32,633 nucleotides of DNA from Bifidobacterium breve. Lineage in GTDB: Bacteria; Actinomycetota; Actinomycetes; S36-B12. Within the stretch, counting starts at the first letter, position 1. Each line of letters opens with the position of its first letter. Positions 11,179 through 20,025 of the stretch are shown in pieces. The position numbers were made by a program, and so were the translations under genes. The DNA is taken from the NCBI GenBank assembly GCA_945870085.1, contig CAMBQX010000003.1, positions 1 to 32,633 of the forward strand. Direction: 5' to 3'. The notes under the pieces were generated by a model. That model saw only the letters and a list, made by a program, of their open reading frames with translations, searched no databases and was not told where the DNA came from.

Positions 11179-11762
11179 GGGTTTACCTCAACTTCGTGGC
11201 CACCGGTTCGCCATGATGGGCCACCGGACGCCCGGTCTGCAATCGCCAGATCGATCTGTTCTTTGTTTCCAAACTTCATGAAGTGCTCAATTGGCACTTG
11301 CACAAATAGTGCTGACGCCGCGACCGCGATCGCACCGTTTGCATCCGAGAGTCGCCCGACCGCGGCGGTGTAGACCTTGCGTCGCATTACGCCGGTAACT
11401 TCGGCCTCAATATGCAGTATCGAACCAACAGGTACTGGTCGAAGGAACTGCATAGACAGGGCAGCGGTGACCACCGGTTCGCCCAGCAACCAGTTCAATG
11501 ATCCGAGGACTTCGTCAATCGCCGCTGAAAGCAACCCGCCGTGGGCCAGGCCGGGTGCTCCTTGGTGATGTTCGGTGACCGTGAAATTACCGGTGACGTT
11601 AAGCCCCTCACCTGCGGTGATGTGCATGTGAAGACCGGTCGGGTGATCGACTCCGCACCCGAAGCACCAACGATAATGCGAGGGTATTGATTCGCCCGGC
11701 TCAGGAGCGCTCACCAGCCGCTCTGGCATCGAGGCGCCATCGGGCAACTGGGTTGAGCGCAT
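11175..11762 (-). CDS. PaaI-family hotdog thioesterase
   Basis: 195 aa; [41 protein letters not shown]. Confidence 0.9.
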   Translation of the reverse strand: MRSTQLPDGASMPERLVSAPEPGESIPSHYRWCFGCGVDHPTGLHMHITAGEGLNVTGNFTVTEHHQGAPGLAHGGLLSAAIDEVLGSLNWLLGEPVVTAALSMQFLRPVPVGSILHIEAEVTGVMRRKVYTAAVGRLSDANGAIAVAASALFVQVPIEHFMKFGNKEQIDLAIADRASGGPSWRTGGHEVEVNP

Positions 11763-11768
11763 ACGCGG

Positions 11769-11774
11769 ACTCTA
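11769..11774 (-). promoter_or_regulatory. -10 hexamer TAGAGT, N6 before ATG of the PaaI gene (predicted leaderless)
   Basis: Minus strand TAGAGT-CCGCGT-ATG. Confidence 0.55.
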
Positions 11775-11803
11775 CCGCCGGTGATACATGGCAGACTCGG
11801 AGC

Positions 11804-12259
11804 ATGAACGCCCCCGACGTGACCTACCGCGAAAGACTGCTCCCCTCGATTTGGGTTTTCATCGTGGTATTGGCGCTCGTTGCCATGCTGGCGGTCGCCG
11901 TGGGCGCTGCCTATTTAGCTATCTACGGCTGGCTAACTTTTATCGGGCTCGGAGCCCTTTGTATTGCTGGGTTAATATTCGGGTCGCCGGTGATCACAGT
12001 AAGTGATCAAGCCCTCGGTGCTGGTCGTGCCCAGATTGCCCGCGAATTCCTCGGAGCAATCGAGGTTTTAGACGCTGGACAAATGCGAGCTGCGCAGCAC
12101 GTGGCGGAGCGCTTCATGGTGCTGCGCCCTTGGCATGCCCGCGGGGGGGTGCTCATCGCCCTGACAGATGCCGCCGATCCACACCCGGGATGGCTGCTCA
12201 CCACCAAGAACCCAGCCGGACTTGCGGTCGCATTAATGCCGACCGCGTCGATTGGCTAG
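11804..12259 (+). CDS. DUF3093-like membrane protein
   Basis: MNAPDVTYRERLLPSIWVFIVVLALVAMLAVAVGAAYL...; start moved from ORF-track 11687 (inside the divergent gene) to ATG 11804; CAGACT-N6-ATG. Confidence 0.85.
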   Translation: MNAPDVTYRERLLPSIWVFIVVLALVAMLAVAVGAAYLAIYGWLTFIGLGALCIAGLIFGSPVITVSDQALGAGRAQIAREFLGAIEVLDAGQMRAAQHVAERFMVLRPWHARGGVLIALTDAADPHPGWLLTTKNPAGLAVALMPTASIG

Positions 12260-12268
12260 CATCAAGAC

Positions 12269-12577
12269 ATGACCACAAATTCTTCTGGAGAGCACATGGC
12301 TGAGCAAGAGGCACTCGCCCCCGAAGCCCACGTCAATCCCATCGTGCATCTAATCGCACCCATTGTCGCAATTGCTGCCACGATGATTGTCCGCAAAGTC
12401 ATAACTTCTAGTTATCGTGGGTTTACGGGCAGAGAAGCCCCACGAGCTAACGATGCCGCTGTGCCGTTCGGTAAAGCCCTGTTATGGGCGGCCGCAACAG
12501 CGGCAATCGCAGCGGGTGTAGAAGTTATTGCCTATCGGGTTACCAATAATCTTGGTGCAACCAACTCGGCTAATTAG
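12269..12577 (+). CDS. DUF4235-like small membrane protein
   Basis: 102 aa; PIVAIAATMIVRKVITSSYRGFTGREAP...FGKALLWAAATAAIAAGVEVIAYR. TAGCAT-N6-ATG supports the 12269 start over 12296. Confidence 0.8.
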   Translation: MTTNSSGEHMAEQEALAPEAHVNPIVHLIAPIVAIAATMIVRKVITSSYRGFTGREAPRANDAAVPFGKALLWAAATAAIAAGVEVIAYRVTNNLGATNSAN

Positions 12578-12870
12578 GCGCAGTCCTTGCAGATGGGACC
12601 GGCTTTGCCCTCATGGTCAACTTGGCTGCGATGCTGCACCAGGTAGCAACGTACACAGGTGAATTCATCTGACTGCCGCGGCACTACCCGCACGGTCAAG
12701 CTTTCTTCCGAAAGATCAGCCCCTGGCAATTCGTGATTTTCCGCTAACTCGGTCTCATCAACGTCAATGACCGAGGATGACTTATCTACGCGCCGCGCCT
12801 TCAGCTCTTCGAGACTATCTTCAGCGAGTTCTTCGTCCGTTTTGCGCGGGGCGTCATAATCTGTTGCCAC
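12574..12870 (-). CDS. DUF4193-like zinc-ribbon protein
   Basis: 98 aa; MATDYDAPRKTDEELAEDSLEELKARR...FTCVRCYLVQHRSQ...GPICKDCA. Confidence 0.93.
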   Translation of the reverse strand: MATDYDAPRKTDEELAEDSLEELKARRVDKSSSVIDVDETELAENHELPGADLSEESLTVRVVPRQSDEFTCVRCYLVQHRSQVDHEGKAGPICKDCA

Positions 12871-13026
12871 GGTAACTGCTCTCCCTTCCTAGCTCACTTG
12901 CCATAACGAAAGCTGGCACCTCGATATTCCCGCAATCAGGACCTAGGCGCCTCGTGCGCAGATTGTGCCTTATTGAGTATTGACGTGGGTGGTTGGGCTG
13001 GCGCTCCACCCGATAGCGTGCTCCCT

Positions 13027-13545
13027 ATGCCCATTTATGCTCTAGGTGACCGCACCCCAAATATCGACGCTAGCGCTTTCGTCCACCCCCAAGCGGTCAT
13101 CATCGGCGATGTCACCGTGGGGCCAGAATCAAGTATCTGGCCCGGTGCGGTACTTCGTGGCGACCACGGGGCGATTGTCATTGGCGCCCAAACCTCAGTC
13201 CAGGATGGGGCGATCGTGCACTGCACCGCCGAACTCGACACCATCGTGGGTGACCGGTGCGTCATTGGTCACAATGCCCACCTAGAAGGCTGCACGGTAT
13301 ATAGCGATTCGTTGATTGGGTCAGGGTCGGTGGTCTTGCACCGGGCACTCATCGGGCCGAATGCACTGGTAGGTGCCTGTGCTTTGGTGCCAAATGACCG
13401 GATCGTCCCGCCCAATGCCCGCGCCCTCGGGGTGCCCGCAACAATTAGTCTCGACGTGATCGCAGATGGTGCATTTCTTGCAGCGGTAGACACATATGTG
13501 CGCAAGGTTCATCAGTACTCGGCCGAACTCCGCCTGCTAATTTGA
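13027..13545 (+). CDS. gamma-carbonic anhydrase family protein
   Basis: MPIYALGDRTPNIDASAFVHPQAVIIGDVTVGPESSIWPGAVLRGDHGAIVIG, left-handed beta-helix hexapeptides; TAGCGT-N7-ATG supports 13027 rather than 12973. Confidence 0.93.
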   Translation: MPIYALGDRTPNIDASAFVHPQAVIIGDVTVGPESSIWPGAVLRGDHGAIVIGAQTSVQDGAIVHCTAELDTIVGDRCVIGHNAHLEGCTVYSDSLIGSGSVVLHRALIGPNALVGACALVPNDRIVPPNARALGVPATISLDVIADGAFLAAVDTYVRKVHQYSAELRLLI

Positions 13546-13547
13546 TA

Positions 13548-14384
13548 TCAATCGCGATCGGCTTGCGCACTCAATAGGAATTCACGCAGCTCATGAGCTA
13601 TTGCTGGTACCGCCGCAATCATTATTGATCCATAAACATCCTCATCACGTAAGCCGGTCACCACGGCCCCCGCCTCGGAGGCAATTAGGGCTCCAGCGGC
13701 AATGTCCCAAGCATTCAAGCCGCGTTCGTAATATGCATCGAGGCGGCCGCGAGCTAACCAGCAGTAGTCAATTACCGCCGCACCAATCCTTCTTATATCG
13801 CTGACCTGTGAGATCAACTCATGAACCACCCGTCCTTGTGCCCTCCTACGCTCCGCTGCATAACCAAAACCGGTGGCTACTACCGCGTCACTTAACCGGC
13901 TGCACTCACTTACGCGAATGGGAGTTGCGATCGCGCCATTGATGACCCAGGCGCCACCACCCTTGACACCGATGTAGGCCTCATCGAACTCTGGAGTGAC
14001 AACCACCCCGACCACCGATCGGCCGTTTTGCTCGGCCGCAACCGAAACTCCCCATGTCGGCATGTGGTGTAGGTAATTTACGGTCCCATCGAGTGGATCG
14101 ACCACCCAGCGCACCCCCGAGGAGCCAAAGCGCTCGCCACCCTCCTCACCAAGTAGCCCATCGGTTGGACGGGCGCCCAGCAAACTTGCGATCAGCAACT
14201 CTTCAGCACCCTTGTCCATCTCCGAGACCAAATCTGATGGTGTTGACTTCGTGTCGATAAACAGGTCTGCGGGACGTTCATCGCGCAAAAAACGAGCCGC
14301 CTCCCAGGCAGCGTCCCATGCGAGCGGCAACAGTTCGTGGGTAGTAAGCACTTCTGCGAGCGGTGGTACCGGCCTGAGTTGCAT
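13548..14384 (-). CDS. suhB: inositol monophosphatase family protein
   Basis: MQLRPVPPLAEVL...SDLVSEMDKGAEELL, GLLGEEGG, WVVDPLDGTVNYLHHMPTWGVSVA, CWLARGRLDAYYERGLNAWDIAAGALIASEAGA. Start may be 14384 (ATG) or 14405 (GTG). Confidence 0.93.
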   Translation of the reverse strand: MQLRPVPPLAEVLTTHELLPLAWDAAWEAARFLRDERPADLFIDTKSTPSDLVSEMDKGAEELLIASLLGARPTDGLLGEEGGERFGSSGVRWVVDPLDGTVNYLHHMPTWGVSVAAEQNGRSVVGVVVTPEFDEAYIGVKGGGAWVINGAIATPIRVSECSRLSDAVVATGFGYAAERRRAQGRVVHELISQVSDIRRIGAAVIDYCWLARGRLDAYYERGLNAWDIAAGALIASEAGAVVTGLRDEDVYGSIMIAAVPAIAHELREFLLSAQADRD

Positions 14385-14431
14385 TTTCCTATCTTGCCGG
14401 GTCACATAACCGCGAACAAAGGTGGTCGCGG

Positions 14432-14437
14432 TAACGT
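14432..14437 (+). promoter_or_regulatory. -10 hexamer TAACGT, N6 before GTG of the MFS gene
   Basis: TAACGT-CACGGA-GTG read directly. Confidence 0.55.
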
Positions 14438-14443
14438 CACGGA

Positions 14444-15739
14444 GTGCTCAGTACCTATCGTGAGGTGTTACGTCTCCCTGGAGCACTCGCGTTTTCCTCA
14501 AGTGGACTAGTTGCCCGCTTACCAATGGCTATGGTGGGTTTGGGGATCTTGCTCTACATCAGTGGTGTCACCGGCTCCTATGGGCTTGCCGGAGTGATGT
14601 CAGCGGCTTTCTCACTCTCGGCCGCCGCGGGAATGATCATTTCGAGCCGCTTGGTAGATCGCCTCGGGCAGCACAAAGTCCTGGGCTGGTTAATCGCCGG
14701 CGAGAGTTTGGGCTTGGCTCTGTTCATTATAAGTATGGAGTTTGCGTGGCCCCTGGCAATCTCGGCTGTAATCGTGGTCGGCGCCGGCGCTTGCTCCCCG
14801 GCCATCGGACCGGCAGTTCGAGCGCGCTGGACATTTGTTATCGCTCGGGAGGGATTAGCTTCATCCCCAAAGCTACGCACCGCCTTTGCCCTCGAAAGTA
14901 TTTTCGAAGAACTGATTTTTACCATCGGCCCACTTATCACCGCGTGGTTGGCCATTTCATTAGCCCTTCCAGCCCCCATAATTTTAGCTATCGTCATCGG
15001 CGTTGCCGGAACTTTGGTTTTGATAAGGCAGCGATCAACTGAACCCACTCCGGCCCCACTGCACCAGTCGAAAGTTCCGCACGTTGCGGCCTTTCGACAC
15101 TCTGGAGTGCTCCTGACGATCATGTCGGCTATCGCCACCGGGGCGATCTTCGGCTCATTCGAAGTATCGATCGTCGCGTTCACCGCAGAGCAAGGCGCGC
15201 CCGAGGCAACAGGGCTGCTTCTTGCGGCGTGGGCACTGACGTCAATGTTTGGCGGACTGTGGTTTGGCTCCAGACATTTTCGCGCACCACTATCGCGCCA
15301 GTTAGTAGTCATAACCGGGTCATTGACGGTTGCGCTAGCGATAACACCATTTTTGAATTCCTTGACGGCTCTGGCACTTGCCACCGTAATCTCCGGGGCG
15401 TTGGTGGCACCGCTTTTAATAACCATCTTCAGCCTGGCCGAGCGCTTGGTCCCCAACGCCCAGTTGACCGAGGGCCTGACTTTTATGAATTCAGGGCTCA
15501 CGGTGGGCCTCTCACTTGGCATTACTGCCGGTGGTTACCTAATTGACGTTTCGGGGGCCCCGGTTGGCTTTGCTCTTGGTGTTGGTGCCGCCGCAGCCGC
15601 ATTTTTGGTCGCGGTTATTGGCCAAAGACGCCTTCAGCGCTCGGTGCGATCCGATGGGTCAATACCGCCAACTTCGGCCTTAAACACCGAGCCAATCCCC
15701 GGGCCGGCCCCCGGTGGCTTTAATCTCGACGACAGGTAA
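14444..15739 (+). CDS. MFS transporter
   Basis: 431 aa, 12-TM-like hydrophobic pattern, RLVDRLGQHKVLGWL; TAACGT-N6-GTG. Confidence 0.9.
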   Translation: MLSTYREVLRLPGALAFSSSGLVARLPMAMVGLGILLYISGVTGSYGLAGVMSAAFSLSAAAGMIISSRLVDRLGQHKVLGWLIAGESLGLALFIISMEFAWPLAISAVIVVGAGACSPAIGPAVRARWTFVIAREGLASSPKLRTAFALESIFEELIFTIGPLITAWLAISLALPAPIILAIVIGVAGTLVLIRQRSTEPTPAPLHQSKVPHVAAFRHSGVLLTIMSAIATGAIFGSFEVSIVAFTAEQGAPEATGLLLAAWALTSMFGGLWFGSRHFRAPLSRQLVVITGSLTVALAITPFLNSLTALALATVISGALVAPLLITIFSLAERLVPNAQLTEGLTFMNSGLTVGLSLGITAGGYLIDVSGAPVGFALGVGAAAAAFLVAVIGQRRLQRSVRSDGSIPPTSALNTEPIPGPAPGGFNLDDR

Positions 15740-15797
15740 AGACACAAGTTATGGCCTGTATCCCCAACCCGAACCCGTAACGCGCTAAGTTCTGAGC

Positions 15798-16538
15798 ATT
15801 ACTACCCGCCACCAACCTACGGAGTTCGCCCTGGAACCGCTCAGTGCCAAAGAGATTCAGGCCCGCGTTCGCGCCGGAGCCTCTGCGGAGATCGTTGCGT
15901 CCGAGACCGGGTGGCCACTGGATAAAGTCCAGCGATACGCCGGGCCTCCCCTTGCTGAGCGCGAGTACGTTGCCGGCCGAGCCCAACTGGTCGAGGTGCG
16001 CCGCACGGGTGGCTCAGTAACCCTCGGTGAGAGCGTTTCACTGGTTTTAACTGCCAACAATGCTGCCGACATCTCGTGGGATTCGGCCCGGCGCGCAGAT
16101 GGTAAATGGGTTGTACTTGTTTACTTCACCAGCCACAGTGAAACCCAACAGGCGTCTTGGACGTATGACAACGTCGGTCGCACCGTGCATCCGATTGATG
16201 AGACCGCACGCCGTCTCATGGGCGTCAGCGACGATCAGATCTTTGACTACATCACCGACGATCGAGCACCGGCAATCAAGGTAGAGGTCGACGTAGAAGT
16301 AGAAATCGACCGCCCGCGCCTAGTGGCCGTACCGGATGCACCGCCGGTGGAGATTTTTGCGTTAGAAGAACAAGCTCATGTCCTTGATGTGCTAATCCCA
16401 ATGGCTGAGCTAACCGAGAAGCCGCAGGTTCGGCCGGCCGCCAAACCTGCTCCAAAGCCGAAGGTTAAAGGTAAGCGCGCTAGCGTGCCGAGCTGGGATG
16501 AAATCCTTTTTGGTGCCACCCGCGGGGATGACATCTAG
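15798..16538 (+). CDS. sepH: SepH-like (DUF3071) septation protein, N-terminally short, no canonical start codon
   Basis: Frame open after TAA 15786-15788: ITTRHQPTEFALEPLSAKEIQARVRAGASAEIVASETGWPLDKVQRYAGPPLAEREYVAGRAQLVEVRRTGG...RPASVPSWDEILFGATRGDDI-like C-terminus. The ORF-track start (15996) cuts off the helix-turn-helix. Start codon assignment (ATT 15798) is tentative. Confidence 0.8.
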   Translation: MTTRHQPTEFALEPLSAKEIQARVRAGASAEIVASETGWPLDKVQRYAGPPLAEREYVAGRAQLVEVRRTGGSVTLGESVSLVLTANNAADISWDSARRADGKWVVLVYFTSHSETQQASWTYDNVGRTVHPIDETARRLMGVSDDQIFDYITDDRAPAIKVEVDVEVEIDRPRLVAVPDAPPVEIFALEEQAHVLDVLIPMAELTEKPQVRPAAKPAPKPKVKGKRASVPSWDEILFGATRGDDI

Positions 16539-16582
16539 CTTGAATTAGCCCATTGACGCCGGTAGTTCCTGCGCGTCGAGTA

Positions 16583-17248
16583 CTAAGCCTCAAAAGGTAG
16601 TGGCTCCCGTGACATATGTTCGGCCCCGGCACTCAGTGCGGTTTTTCGAGCACGGTAGTGCCGTCTGCAAAGCACTTCGTATGAGACGACCGGAATATCA
16701 TCACGCGCAGCCGCGCCATCGCCCACGTCACCTACCATCACTTGGCTGCCTTCGACCACCACGACGCCATCGACGGTTCGCGCATTGTGAATTGCCCGAG
16801 CCCCGCACCAACACAATGCTTCAACCTGCAAAACTTGCACCCGATCGCTCAGTTCAACCAGCCGCGCAGAACCAGGGAATAATCGGGTCCGAAAGTCGGT
16901 CATAATACCGAAGGCGTACACGTCAATACTGAGTTCATCAACGATCGTCGCAAGTTGCTCAACTTGTAGCTCGGTATAGAACTGGGCCTCATCACAAATA
17001 AGATAATCAATTCGCTCACCATGTGAAAGTGCATCAACAACATGCTGTCGGATATCAAGTAATTCAGTAACCTCGAAGGCACTGACACTTAATCCGAGCC
17101 GACTCGATAAGACCGACTCACCAGCGCGATCAAGTCGCGTGAACACCAAGCCGGATCTGCCCCGAGACGAATGATTGTGGTCGGTCTGCAACGCCAGGGT
17201 TGATTTACCGCAGTCCATGGTGCCCGCGAAGAAGATAAGTTCGGCCAC
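16583..17248 (-). CDS. tdk: thymidine kinase (type II)
   Basis: 221 aa; FFAGTMDCGKSTLALQTDHN (Walker A), YLICDEAQFYTELQVEQLATIVDE, VDGVVVVEGSQVMVGD and zinc-binding CWC...CRRHY. Confidence 0.95.
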   Translation of the reverse strand: MAELIFFAGTMDCGKSTLALQTDHNHSSRGRSGLVFTRLDRAGESVLSSRLGLSVSAFEVTELLDIRQHVVDALSHGERIDYLICDEAQFYTELQVEQLATIVDELSIDVYAFGIMTDFRTRLFPGSARLVELSDRVQVLQVEALCWCGARAIHNARTVDGVVVVEGSQVMVGDVGDGAAARDDIPVVSYEVLCRRHYRARKTALSAGAEHMSREPLPFEA

Positions 17249-17285
17249 GTCGTCATGGTGCCATATCGGGGTCGCCGAACTCCCC

Positions 17286-18395
17286 TCACGTCCGAACTAT
17301 GAGCCCGGGGATCTCAAGTTCATCCGCGGTGAGCGCGCCATGCTGGCCAAGGAGGGCCGACGACTTGACGTCCACCAAACTTGTAAACATTGTGGTGCCT
17401 TCAGCCACCGCCACCACATCCCCGATTCGATCTGCAATATCTAGGTCAGTTGGTCCGTACCACCCGGATTCGATTATCTGCTCTTTGGTGAATATCTGGG
17501 CCCTCGCTCCCAAGTACTGTGTCCACCTGGTGGCCACCGCTTCAGCGCAACCCGGGTTCACATAAAGGTGCCGGGCCCGCGGCTCCCCTGCGATTAAAAC
17601 AACATCAGAATTTAGTTCCGGGTGGCGTTCTATAGAGACATGCCCGGCTGGTTCGCAATTGACCATGCCGTGGTCGGCCGTGACGATCATTGCCGAATCG
17701 GGTGGTAATTGCTGCACCAATTTGTCAACCAAGGTATTGACCCGGCCGAGCCCGGCCAGCCAAGGTGCACTGCCTACCCCACTTTTGTGACCGATCCGAT
17801 CAAGTTCAAACCAATAGACATAGGTAAATGATTTCGCTGGCCCGCGGACCGCAGCCTGCACCGCGGCTACGCGCTGCGCCGTGTCTTCGGCAACTTGATA
17901 AAACCCACCCCGCAAGACTGCTGCCGTCAGTCCGGAAAATTCGTATTTGGCAGGTGCCACCGAAGTCATGCGCACCCCGTGGCGCGCCACCCGCTCGAAC
18001 ACCGTGGTCTCCGGCTGCACCATTACAGGGAGTGGATCCTTCTTCCAACGCAGTGGGGCCAACAACTCTCGAGTCTCGGGCAAAAAGAAGGTGGCACCGA
18101 CCAGCCCGTGGGCTCCGGGTAACTGCCCGGTGCCAAGGGAGCCAAGGGCCGTTGGGGTTGTGGTGGGGAACACCGAATGCAGCGCGCTACCAGCGAGCGC
18201 AATTAGTGCGGGCGCGTGTGCGCCGAATTCCTGAAGTGACCGCCAGCCCAAGCCGTCTATTAGACAAATAACCACATGTTGCAGATCACCGAGATTAAGA
18301 ACATCCGTAAACCCGGGGACGCCTACGCTGGCAGCAGCGGATGATCCGACTTCGGCCAAACTCGTCGGGGTCACCCCCGACTTGAAGGTCAGCAA
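17286..18395 (-). CDS. alkaline phosphatase superfamily / nucleotide pyrophosphatase-like protein
   Basis: 369 aa; VVICLIDGLGWRSLQEF, SVFPTTTPTALGSLGTGQLPGAHGLVG, MIVTADHGMV metal sites. Confidence 0.92.
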   Translation of the reverse strand: MLTFKSGVTPTSLAEVGSSAAASVGVPGFTDVLNLGDLQHVVICLIDGLGWRSLQEFGAHAPALIALAGSALHSVFPTTTPTALGSLGTGQLPGAHGLVGATFFLPETRELLAPLRWKKDPLPVMVQPETTVFERVARHGVRMTSVAPAKYEFSGLTAAVLRGGFYQVAEDTAQRVAAVQAAVRGPAKSFTYVYWFELDRIGHKSGVGSAPWLAGLGRVNTLVDKLVQQLPPDSAMIVTADHGMVNCEPAGHVSIERHPELNSDVVLIAGEPRARHLYVNPGCAEAVATRWTQYLGARAQIFTKEQIIESGWYGPTDLDIADRIGDVVAVAEGTTMFTSLVDVKSSALLGQHGALTADELEIPGLIVRT

Positions 18396-18398
18396 TTA

Positions 18399-18974
18399 CT
18401 AACGCAGCCGTGCCGCGGTCGCCTGGGAGAGAGCCGAAGCAAACGCTAGTGCTTGGGCTACGACGTCGGCACCGTCCGCAACTTCGGATACCCGTACTGA
18501 AAGGTCATCATTACTAGATGTTCCGGTGTACCCGTGCTCTGCATCGCACTGCGGATCACCACAACTAGCTGGCTCCAAATCGATTCGACTTACGGCGCCC
18601 CAGCCGATGGTTAAAACAACCTCCGAAGTCGCTCCACCTGGTTGATACTTGGCAGGCTCACTTACCACTCGGGTGACAACCACCGAGTCCACCCGCTCAA
18701 GACGCACCGCTTCAGTTGAAGCGGTAGCGAATGGCATTGGGTTGATCTCGTCAATGCCATGCTCATCAGTGTGGCCGACAATTAGTCGTGTTGGCGTTAG
18801 GGCCAGCACCGTAACGTGGCGTCTCAACTCGTCATGGTCAAAAGTGGCTTCGTGGTGCACCAGATATGACTTAAGCGGCTCCCCCGCCAATGCCGTATCC
18901 AGCGCATCTGCGACCAAATCGGGGTAGTAGCCGCTGCGCTGAATATCGGTGCGGAGTTGCTGGTCAAGGCTCAT
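18399..18974 (-). CDS. DUF5998-like conserved protein
   Basis: MSLDQQLRTDIQRSGYYPDLVADALDTALAGEPLKSYLVHHEATFDHDELRRHVTVLALTPTRLIVGHTDEH; GATAAT-N6-ATG supports 18974 over 19022. Confidence 0.85.
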   Translation of the reverse strand: MSLDQQLRTDIQRSGYYPDLVADALDTALAGEPLKSYLVHHEATFDHDELRRHVTVLALTPTRLIVGHTDEHGIDEINPMPFATASTEAVRLERVDSVVVTRVVSEPAKYQPGGATSEVVLTIGWGAVSRIDLEPASCGDPQCDAEHGYTGTSSNDDLSVRVSEVADGADVVAQALAFASALSQATAARLR

Positions 18975-19067
18975 CACTTGATTATCCTGCCATATGTACG
19001 CTGCCGATGGCTCGGACCGCACATGGGGCTGCGATTAACAACCGTAGCCAGCCGACTTGACGCCCAT

Positions 19068-19099
19068 ATACGGTTACTCGACACCAAGATACGGTTACT
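19068..19099 (+). repeat. two 11-bp direct repeats ATACGGTTACT, 21 bp apart, immediately upstream of psuG
   Basis: Copies at 19068-19078 and 19089-19099; each contains TACGGT (TANNNT). An inverted AACCGTA lies at 19040-19046. Confidence 0.75.
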
Positions 19100-19101
19100 A
19101 G

Positions 19102-20025
19102 GTGACCCACCCGCCAATCGTCATATCCCCAGAAGTCGCCCAAGCCCTTGCCGATAACCGCGGCGTAGTGGCCCTTGAATCCACCATCATCAGCCATGGT
19201 TTACCGCGCCCAGAGAACCTCCGGGTGGCGCTCGAAGTAGAGGCCACGGTTCGAACTCACGGCGGCGTCCCGGCCACCATTGCGATTCTCGACGGCACCG
19301 TTCACGTCGGACTCGATGAAGGGCACTTAGACCAGGTGGCCAATCGCGACGACATTAGCAAAGTTTCGGTGCGTGATATCGCGACGATCATCGCCCGAGG
19401 TGGCAGTGGAGCCACCACAGTTGCGGCCACCAGCCACATAGCCCAACTGGTCGGAATTGAAGTATTCGCCACGGGAGGCTTGGGTGGCGTACATCGAGGC
19501 GCCCGCCAAAGTTGGGATGAATCAGCAGATTTAACGACCCTTGGCGAGACCCCCATCACCGTGGTTTGTGCAGGGGTGAAATCGATTCTCGACGTTGGAG
19601 CCACCCTCGAGCGGCTAGAAACTCTAAATGTTGGCGTGCTGGGCTACGACACCATGCGCTTCCCGGGCTTTTATCTCAGCGATAGCGGCTTCCCGGTTAC
19701 CTGGTCAGTTACCAGCCCCGAAGAAGTCGCCGCCATCATGTCTGCCCGCCGCGCGATGAGAATTTCCACCGGGCTGATCGTGGCCTATCCCCTCCCCGAA
19801 GATCAGCAGCTCGACCCAGATTTGCACGATCAAGTACTGCAAGATGGAATGCGCCTGGCGACTAAGCGCGGTGTCCAAGGTAAAGATGTAACGCCGTTCT
19901 TACTTGATCACTTCCACCGATCAACACATGGCGCCAGCTTGGTCGTAAATACCAGCATAATTTTACGAAATGCAAATTTGGCAGCCCGGATCGCGGTTGC
20001 GTACGTCAGCAGAGTTGATAGATGA
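19102..20025 (+). CDS. psuG: pseudouridine-5'-phosphate glycosidase
   Basis: 307 aa; VVALESTIISHGLPRPEN, GGVPATIAILDG, FATGGLGGVHRGA, VVCAGVKSILDVGATLERLET, DVTPFLLDHFHRSTHGASLVVNTSIILRNA. Confidence 0.97.
   Translation: MTHPPIVISPEVAQALADNRGVVALESTIISHGLPRPENLRVALEVEATVRTHGGVPATIAILDGTVHVGLDEGHLDQVANRDDISKVSVRDIATIIARGGSGATTVAATSHIAQLVGIEVFATGGLGGVHRGARQSWDESADLTTLGETPITVVCAGVKSILDVGATLERLETLNVGVLGYDTMRFPGFYLSDSGFPVTWSVTSPEEVAAIMSARRAMRISTGLIVAYPLPEDQQLDPDLHDQVLQDGMRLATKRGVQGKDVTPFLLDHFHRSTHGASLVVNTSIILRNANLAARIAVAYVSRVDR

Noticed and set aside
14578-15522. 314-aa minus-strand ORF antisense to the MFS transporter
   Set aside because: Shadow ORF: the plus strand encodes a clear multi-TM transporter, and the antisense protein shows no recognisable family and atypical composition.
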